This document shows, in pieces, positions 56,909-64,000 of a stretch of 64,000 bases of DNA. A program made the position numbers and the translations under genes. Position 1 is the first letter of the stretch. The number at the start of each line of letters is the position of its first letter. Below the pieces are notes generated by a model. That model made no database searches and was not told where the DNA came from. It saw only the letters and a list, made by a program, of their open reading frames with translations. The DNA comes from Gnetum montanum. Lineage: Eukaryota > Streptophyta > Gnetopsida > Gnetales > Gnetaceae. The stretch is from contig MNCI01034664.1 of the NCBI GenBank assembly GCA_015680685.1, forward strand, positions 463,757 to 527,756. The letters are read 5' to 3'.

Positions 56909-58812
56909 ATGGCGGACGTGCAGGAAAATCCGGCAATCGACAGACACGAGGAGGAAAATGATGGTCACAATGCTCCGGAAGAGGACACTGGTGCTCACAT
57001 TGCTCCCATCGTCAAGCTTGCCGAAGTTGCCGTTACCACTGGCGAGGAGGATGAGCAAGTTCTGCTAGACCTGTAATGTCACAAACTTATCACTTGCTTG
57101 CTTTTCGTTTCTTTTTGACACTTAGGGTTTTGAATGCGTTTTTGCTTCATTAATTTCATTGTTGAATACGTCATCAAGTGCAGTGTTTTCATGTCTGTCT
57201 TTCGTCAGTGGGTTTTGATTGTGAGCATGCTCCAAATGGTGGATTCTTTTTCCCTAAAATTCTGTTGATATGTCTTTTATTCTTACAAGACAGTATCGTG
57301 TTTTGTTCTCGATTTTGATTCCCGGTTTGATGTGGCTGTTCGCGTTCCTTTTCTGGTCTTTCTTTACTGCCGAAGGATGCACTTTCTAGTATTTCTTACT
57401 GCTCAATTGTGATACTCTTTTGCAATCATTGGAGAGATCTGTTATCTTTTTATGTTGTGAAGAATGATATCCTTTTACCATATTTGTTCGGAGTTTGATC
57501 TGAATTCGAAAGTTTTGTGGTGTGGCGTCTGAAACATATTGATCTACGAGAGCACCAAGTTTTATGCTTGCTCAAGCAATCCTTGATAACGAAAATTTGC
57601 TTTTTCAATGCGAAGCTTGTGTAAATTTCATCCATCAAGAGGGAAGTTGGTCATGCTTTCCGTTTAGTGCACACAACCTTTTTTGTTAGATTGGCTTCAG
57701 ATAGTTTATGGAACATGTTTGAGCGCATAAAATCTTATTGATCTACCTGTAACATGAATATCTGTTTTGTTTCATGGAATGGAATTATCTTAACCATTAT
57801 CAAATCAGATTTTGCAAAATTAAATTTTATTCCAGTGAAAATCTTCATTAATTAATGGTTGTTTCGAATGCAAAACTTTCTATCATCAAACAGTGAAATT
57901 ATGCCATGGATGTTATATTATATTTTGTATGCAGAAGACCACATATTAGGTTGGTTAAGTTGGCTAAATTATGTTGTGTGTCATTTGTTGTATTTGATTT
58001 GTAATTTAGGAAAGCTAAGCTTTATCGTTATGACAAAGAATGGAAGGAACGTGGTGTTGGAACAGTGAAATTGTTGAAGCATAAAGAAACAAATAAAGTT
58101 CGCTTGCTTATGAGACAGTCGAAGACATTGAAAATATGTGCAAACCATATTGGTAAGATGTAATTAATTTATGTATTGTGAAAATATAATAAAAAATAAT
58201 TAACTAGATGTCTCATTTTGATCTTGACATAAGCTAAAATATTTTATTTTTAAAGAAAAGGTTTGATCTTTTGATGGTTTGCATATTTTCTCTTGTGCCT
58301 GAGCAGTTCGGCCTCCCATGACATTGCAAGAGCATGCAGGCAGCGACAAATCTTGGGTGTGGCATGCAAGCGATTACTCAGATGGTGAATTGAAAGATGA
58401 ACTATTTGCAATCCGCTTTCCCTCTGCCGAGAGTAAGTATCATATTTTCCCATAGTTTCTATAGCATTGCCTATTGCAGTAGATTTTTCATAGTTTGGTG
58501 CACACAAATGTTGTAGTAGTTAAACATTTACTTGTATTACTGCATTGAATTGTGCTGTTTGTAATCAAATATTCTTCTAATTTTTCCAAATGTGCAGATG
58601 CCAAGAAGTTCAAAGAAGTAGTTGAGGAGATTGTTGAATCCCAGTCTAAGGTTTCAGATGAGAGCAATGACTCTGCAGATAAAACTGCTGAACTTCTGGG
58701 CAATTTGGATGTCAAAGAAAAAAATGAGGAACCTAAGGAAGCCTCTTCAAGTGAAATAAAATCCCAGGAGGCTTCTGAAACAACTCCTGCGGAAGAAGAA
58801 ACGAAAGCTTGA
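56909..58812 (+). CDS. RANBP1: Ran-binding protein 1 (RanBP1), four exons
   Basis: Exons 56909-57072, 58010-58152, 58307-58432 and 58598-58812. All introns (937, 154 and 165 bp) are GT-AG and the phases join without a break, giving 215 residues. The upstream in-frame ATG at 56894 would add five residues; MADVQENP is the better start by likeness to plant RanBP1. The N-terminus is acidic (1-53). The Ran-binding domain (about 50-155) has [10 protein letters not shown] (66-75), [13 protein letters not shown] (89-101), [22 protein letters not shown] (119-140) and NAKKF (145-149). The C-terminal tail is Glu/Ser/Lys-rich. RanBP1 binds Ran-GTP in the cytoplasm and helps RanGAP release GTP and dissociate transport complexes. 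Compared with my recollection of plant homologues, three residues (usually GNQ) are missing before W66. Confidence 0.95.
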
Positions 58813-59100
58813 ATTTATTTCATATGAGGATTTGACGAATTTGATTTAAGAGTTATTTTTGAATAAGAGTCAAGTTAGGGGCTTGTGTGTCATCTGCAGT
58901 TGAATTTAGTGCGTGGGTTTTATACATCTTTTTGGACATTTCTGTATCTCTTTGTTGGGTTGATTCTGTGAGGTAAATTGGTTTTTGGTTTAGACTAGTT
59001 TTGCAGGGAATTATTGTTGTCAGAAATGTGTAAGTTCTGTTCTATTGTTAATTCAATTGTCTTTATATTTTCCTTGAAACATTGGCCGTTTAACTGATGG
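58813..59100 (+). other. RanBP1 3' untranslated/downstream region
   Basis: T-rich sequence with no exact AATAAA; AATAAG occurs at 58862-58867. TTGT-rich stretches (58960-59060) are typical of plant 3' ends. The poly(A) site cannot be fixed. Confidence 0.45.
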
Positions 59101-60464
59101 ATAAGTTTGTTCCCCTGTATTTTTGCCTTTTTCTGTGTATTTTTACTTTTACCAGTAAAGCGTAGCCTTCGATCTCAACGCCAAGGTTGACGCCTTCCGT
59201 CCTGGTTGACATAACATTTTTTATGTGGCTGGTTTCCATTTTGTTTTTCTTGCATTTCGTCCTAGAAATAAGATGATAAGAGGTTTTGATAAGAGTTTGG
59301 AGGGAAGAATGATAGTAATTCCAAAGCAAATTTTTGAAATCTGCTTTTGCTTTCAACCTGTTGAACCAATATTCATCGACTCGAATCTCTCATTCACATA
59401 GTTATCTCAGTCTATGGCCAAAATCTCTCTTGCTCTGTTGATTTTCGAAAATCCAAGGATAGAGTATAGAGGGAAGAAGTGCAAGAATGTGATGCTGGGA
59501 AATCCCCCGGTAGAGCCTTCCTACTCTTGGCTTCGTGACAGCCTAGCGAGATCCCCCGGTAGAGCCTTCCTATAGGTACTTTTCATAGGTAAGTAGAGCA
59601 AACGAATGAACTTGATAAGAGATGTTGCAAACTAAGATTTCGCCATCTACAAAGTTAATAATGTCATTTTGTTATCCAAAAATCAAAACCAAAATCTTGA
59701 GCATGTTTTTGTAGAATTTAAGAACATCAATGCTGTATATAGAAAATCCTATTGATGCTGTAACGGTTATCATATATTTTGTTTATTACATACTTGTTAT
59801 TGTATTATAACATTAAGACACAGACCAATGCCCAGAGAATTAAGTTGGTAGACACATTCTGCATGATTTGCTGTAAAGGTAGCTTATAAGGTTTATCACA
59901 AAAAGATGTCTACAATTAATAAGATGAATCATGAGATGAATAATGGGAAAGACAAAATTACGTTGGATCATACAATGCAGGAACTCTAAAACCAGAAACT
60001 CAATAAAGGAGATTAGCTAATACTAACTGAATAGCGCGTCAGTGTACTCATAATATATTTGATGCAAAGCACTAAGTGTGCTTATGTATTCTTTATACTT
60101 GTTTTTGACGAGCAGCTCCCTTGAATTTCACAATCCAAGGTTGCCAAAACAACTCAGGATTGAATAAGAAAAAGAAACAACTTTATTCTTACTCAAAAAG
60201 AAATTGATGCAATGCATAAATGAAAGTCAAACACTTCCAAGGATGGATGGTTAATCAAACTCTTACTTCACTCTCAACAAAAGGAGAACCATTCCAAGGA
60301 TGAACAGTCAAACTTTCACTTTACTCAAAAGGAGAACCATCAAGAGAGAAATAGTCACTCTGATGCAAATAGCATGTGACACTCTTTGGGTGCTTTCATC
60401 TTTATATGGCCATAGGAATGATCCTTTGGCTTAATGGATTATTTGTCTTCGTATTAAAATTCAT
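59101..60464. other. Intergenic region, no gene seen
   Basis: Holds a 22-bp direct repeat (59502-59523 and 59551-59572) and repeated GGAGAACCAT phrases (60281-60292 and 60330-60340). No coding frame of note. Confidence 0.5.
59502..59572. repeat. 22-bp perfect direct repeat, 49 bp apart
   Basis: ATCCCCCGGTAGAGCCTTCC followed by TA, at 59502-59523 and 59551-59572. It is GC-rich in an AT-rich setting. Confidence 0.9.
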
Positions 60465-60621
60465 GCTCTTTTCAAAAAAATCATCAATTTTATCTAGACT
60501 ACATATGCTTGTTGCGGCTCACAACTGCCTCTTTTCAAAAAAATCATCTCACAACTGCCTCTTTTCAAAAAAATCATCAATTTTATCCAGACTACATATG
60601 CTTGTTGCGGCTCACAACTGC
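60465..60621. repeat. Recent tandem duplication with a partial middle unit
   Basis: Unit of about 64 bp (GCTCTTTTCAAAAAAATCAT ... GGCTCACAACTGC) at 60465-60528 and 60557-60621. A shortened middle copy (60527-60556) keeps both ends but lacks the centre. Copies differ at about one to two bases, so the event is recent or the region is conserved. Confidence 0.88.
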
Positions 60622-61324
60622 CTTGACTACGACTAGCATCCTAGTGCACTAGTAAAATCTAGAATATTTTTTTCTCTATTTCTTGTAAATTGTGATTGAC
60701 TACAATTTGCAATTTCATACTATGAACTCATTGCAACTTAGAGGGGCTCATTACAACTCATTACAATTTCATAGTATGACCTATGACCCACAATTAGCTT
60801 GTAGTTGACTTCCTAGGTAAGAAAACACAGAAAGGATTTTAAATAGACACTAAAATAGAAATACATAATTCCTATGACTCATAGGACATACTAAGGATGA
60901 CAATTGCATTAAGAAGATGGGTTGATGTCCTCATCATGTTTATAGCCATCACTATCACCCTTCTCTATCTTAATGCATGAAAGGAATATCCAACAAACAC
61001 TACCACTATTATAGTCCAACCAAGTAAGAAAATGCAAAGTAAAATCCCCCCACAATACATTTGCTTAAACATTAGCTAATACAGAAAAATAAAAACAAAA
61101 TTTACAAGCCAATGTTAAATAGTTAGAAATTCATCCAAAAATTTAATCTGCATTATAAGTACAACTTTGTTACTTTGATTGTAAAGTCTTTTGGTGTTTT
61201 AGTTCTAGATCACTCACAGCAAACACATATGAGGGTGCTATGTACAAATTTGGGCTATGAATAGTTGCTTTCCATGTATCTTTAAAAAATTGAGAAAATT
61301 TACCTTGTAACTTGTTCAGAATAC
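60622..61324. other. Intergenic region, no gene seen
   Basis: AT-rich. Near 60690-60820 are recurring ACTCATTGCAAC, CTCATTACAACTC and TTTCATA(G/C)TATGA phrases in both orientations, reminiscent of the possible MITE at 55566-55995. Confidence 0.4.
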
Positions 61325-61683
61325 CCATGGATGTAGCACAATGGTCAAGCTACTCATTCCTTGGTTGGGAGGTTGTGGATTTAAGTATGACCTCCGCTTA
61401 TGGGTGTAGTAACAATAGAGTAGCATTGTGGTGAGACACCCTTGTCTAGTGTGTCACATTGACCCTACTCTATAAACAAGGGTTGTACAACAAACCTCAA
61501 TATGAGTAGCCTTGTAGTGAAACATCCTTGTCTAGTGGATCACATTGACCCTTATATGTAGATAGGGGTTGTGCTACTAGCCTCATTGTCACAGTAGAGT
61601 AGCCTTGTGATGAGTCACCTTTGTTTAGTGGGTTGCATCAACCCTATTATGTGGATAGGGATTGTGCTACTAGCCCCAATGTC
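61325..61683 (+). repeat. SINE-like tRNA-derived head with a three-unit tandem body
   Basis: Head: A-box-like TGTAGCACAATGGTCAAGC (61335-61353) and B-box-like GGATTTAAGTATGACC (61377-61392). Body: three tandem units beginning GTAGC(A/C)TTGT at 61420, 61505 and 61599 (85 and 94 bp apart). Each unit contains CTTGTCTAGTG-type, CACATTGACCC-type and GGGTTGTGCTACTAG-type phrases. The head is typical of plant SINEs; the tandem body is less usual. Confidence 0.55.
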
Positions 61684-62460
61684 CATTTGCTAACCAAATT
61701 TTTTTTAAAACGTTGAGAATATTTCAACCATAGTCACAATATCTTGCATAAAACTCCTAGTGTCTATAGTATACCATTGTACAACAAAACATGTGTAAGT
61801 CATCAAATGTGCTCTTTAATTATTCACCTACTAGCATTGTTTATTTTGTCCTCAAAGATTTATATTTAATGAAATATTTTCTTACAGTGAACATATGTTT
61901 TATAGCACCATTAGCATACCATTGGAGATAAAACTTGTCCTATGCTTCCACAATAAGAAGTCAATGTTCTAACCAAGTGAACTATGCTTTACTAAAGTAC
62001 ATAAAAATATAATATTATATTGACTAAAAACTTGTTTCAACTATATGTACTTTAAGACATCACCAACAGGATACTTTAGTAGATCTTATTCTAGACATGT
62101 TTCTGTGAGGATGCAATATGGAAGCAATTTCACAAATCAATGGAAAGGAGTACATCCCTTCTGCCTATGACCAAATAAAGTTGGCGGACTTCCATACATG
62201 CATGCTAGTTTAATTAATAGGTGTATGAAGTTTTGTGGATGTTGAGAGTTTATTTCTGCAAGCCAAGTGTTTAAAGTTTTATGGATCTTGAGGGTTTCAA
62301 CTAGCAGGTTTGATTTCTCCAAAATAATCATTCCCCCTAACTTCTTCTACTGATGCTAAAATTTCTACTTTTTTATTAATAAGCAAATTTCTATTGATTT
62401 TCATAATACAAATATATCAACAAATGAATAGAAATTTCTAATGATATTAATGTAAATAAG
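61684..62460. other. Intergenic region, no gene seen
   Basis: AT-rich with no recognised repeat or coding relic. Confidence 0.4.
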
Positions 62461-63156
62461 ACATCTTATTTTGTCCTTCCTAAAGATGTGTAGGAGTCAT
62501 TGGTTATTCATCTTACATCAAGATATGTGCTTATTGAAATTTTGAATTACCTACTTTGTAATCAAAGTTTTGCTTTTTAGTTACATGATGTAAAGAAAAA
62601 ACATAATACTCAAGTCATTTATCCTAGGTACTATTATTTTTTCTTGCTTGTTGAGCTAGGTGATGCTTTGATAGTGCAACATGCCCTAGATATAGGGGCA
62701 TTTGTATATAAACATCTATATTTTAATACCCAATATGAAGAATGTTCTAAAATTCCATGTTTTGTCCAACTATTTAATCTTTCATTGATTTTTAAGATGA
62801 TCAATAAATTATCAATTTTCTTAGTTCCATTAGCCATGTGGAATCTATTTTTGTACTATTTGATTCCTGTAGACATTTTTTTTATTGAAATCAATCTTCT
62901 TAACTATAAAACGGAAATGGTATTGCAAGTAGACACAAAGGCTCCCATTCAACCAGTTACATATTATAATCTACCTAATTATTATAATTTTTATCATTGT
63001 GAAGGACATTTATTTAATGTTTATCATTTTTTGTTCAAGAAAAAAATGTTAAGGAAAAGAAAAAACATGTTGAAGTTGAGGATTGAGAAAAATAATAATT
63101 TGAAGCTAAAGATACAAAAAATCAAGTTAATGTCAATACTAAGAATAATCAAATGA
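62461..63156 (+). pseudogene. LINE ORF1 (gag-like) relic with destroyed zinc knuckle
   Basis: The open part at 62644-63156 (170 codons) has features of plant L1-type ORF1 proteins. CFVQLFNLSLIF (residues 39-50) suits the conserved P-LP--FW region. QVDTKAPIQPVTYYNLPN-YNF (95-116) leads into the knuckle, followed by a basic FLFKKKMLRKRKN tail. The knuckle keeps CX2CX4HX4C spacing at residues 114-127, but the three Cys positions are Tyr (Y114, Y117, Y127); only H122 is kept. Further upstream (62461-62643) the frame is lost. No reverse transcriptase follows within the window. Confidence 0.55.
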
Positions 63157-63804
63157 CAATAAAGAAACCATAAAGAATATAAGCTTTTGTGAATACTTTT
63201 ACATTTACTATAGGAAGTACTAATTAGTTTGGATAGATAACTTGTTAGGCAATTTTTTTCTCATCTAACAAGAATACTATCACCTCAAAAATTAAACACT
63301 TTGTTGACAAGTGGACTATAGAAAACAACAAAGATTCTTAATGTAAGATCAACTGTGATTACTAATACATATGATCATTTTCTATTGAATCTTTTTTTCT
63401 TACAAAAGTTGTTATTTCAACAAAGCTTTTTATTACTATCTCAAATCATTTTACTATTTTAAGTTCAAACATGGATGTTGAAAGCAATGTAATTGTTGTT
63501 AGGACTAGGACCATCGTCGTTATTAACAATTAATATTCTTCTCTTTAGTTTTCAAAGTATTAATTGTAAGATTGTACACTTGACTATACATCCTTAAAAT
63601 TGGATATTTTTTCTTTCCATGTTATTTTTGGTGTTTTATACTTAGTGATTAAGAATGTGATTTGAACTTTTTATATATTATTAATTTCTTGGGGGTCTGA
63701 CACCTCATCTAGTATATGTACCCTTAAGTCACCTTTAGAGGTCACTTAAGTACTTAGCTCATTGTATATATGATGTTGCCAATTCAAGTCAAAATTCAAG
63801 CATT
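63157..63804. other. AT-rich tail region, no gene seen
   Basis: No open frame or repeat I can name. It may be further decayed LINE sequence. Confidence 0.35.
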
Positions 63805-63905
63805 GTAACAATGAGGTGTTAGCCTAGTGGTAAATTTCTAATTAGACTATATGTCTTGGGGTGTACCTATGTTTCACTTATTTCGGGTTCCAACACCCCC
63901 CACAA
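63805..63905 (+). repeat. tRNA/SINE-like relic
   Basis: A-box-like TTAGCCTAGTGGTAAA (63819-63834) and B-box-like GGGTTCCAACACCCC (63884-63898), at wider spacing than in a true tRNA. Related wording is on the minus strand at 56040-56100. Confidence 0.4.
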
Positions 63906-64000
63906 TTTAGGCATTGCTATATTCTTTTATAATTCTTTTCATGTTTGTTGTCTTAAGGTATATCTATAATTAAATTGTTTCAGGTTTTAGAAGGAAAGAA
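63906..64000. other. Window end, no feature seen
   Basis: T-rich sequence running off the window. Confidence 0.4.

Noticed and set aside
58250-58715. Minus-strand open frames across RanBP1 exons 3 and 4
   Set aside because: They are shadows of the plus-strand exons, whose splice sites and protein homology are clear.
63805-63905. A functional tRNA gene
   Set aside because: The boxes are degenerate, the spacing is too wide and no acceptor stem pairs. A SINE relic is more likely.

Overview
This is a plant nuclear genome window, almost certainly from a seed plant with a large, repeat-rich genome. A gymnosperm is possible, but the sequence does not settle it. About 54.9 kb of the 64 kb is a nest of decayed LTR retrotransposons of one broad group: Ty3/gypsy, Athila/Tat-like. 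The only intact conventional gene I can support is a four-exon Ran-binding protein 1 (RanBP1) gene at 56909-58812. It lies in the low-repeat right end, where the other features are small: a LINE ORF1 relic, tRNA-derived SINE-like pieces, a possible MITE and short tandem duplications.

How the retrotransposons were read. The LTRs begin TGATGAG and end CTCATCA (or close variants). On the inner side of the 5' LTR, after one base, is a primer-binding site matching the 3' end of plant tRNA-Asp. On the inner side of the 3' LTR is a polypurine tract like TTGTGGGGGTA. Gene order is gag, protease-RT-RNase H-integrase, a spacer, then a third ORF. Most copies lie on the minus strand. RT-D (1.27-46.7 kb, plus strand) is the oldest host. 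Its pol gene stops inside the integrase at about 4.20 kb and resumes at the matching point at about 33.45 kb. Its third ORF, polypurine tract and 3' LTR follow. A 29-kb block fills the break. That block holds RT-A (5708-11146) and RT-C (12715-32590), and RT-C is interrupted 17 bp upstream of its gag start by RT-B (18602-31815, 13.2 kb, perfect ATGTG target duplication). RT-E (38810-45731) sits in the 3' end of RT-D. RT-F (48319-54903, perfect GGCTC duplication) sits to the right. The window opens inside a further LTR (1-267).

How the parts relate. RT-B and RT-D are autonomous-type elements with gag or pol plus the third ORF, all broken by stops and frameshifts. RT-C, RT-E and RT-F have two LTRs (one truncated in RT-C), the tRNA-Asp primer site, gag and the polypurine tract, but no pol. 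They look like gag-only, non-autonomous partners that borrowed enzymes from RT-B-like relatives. All of them, and RT-D, share a purine-rich motif in the spacer that could be a second plus-strand primer. The third ORF resembles a widespread plant transposon-associated domain and is the least explained part of these elements.

Limits. Homology was judged by eye, with no alignments, LTR ages or database searches. Boundaries marked approximate may be off by tens of bases. Two runs of N (27060-27183 and 53609-53954) fall inside element coding regions.
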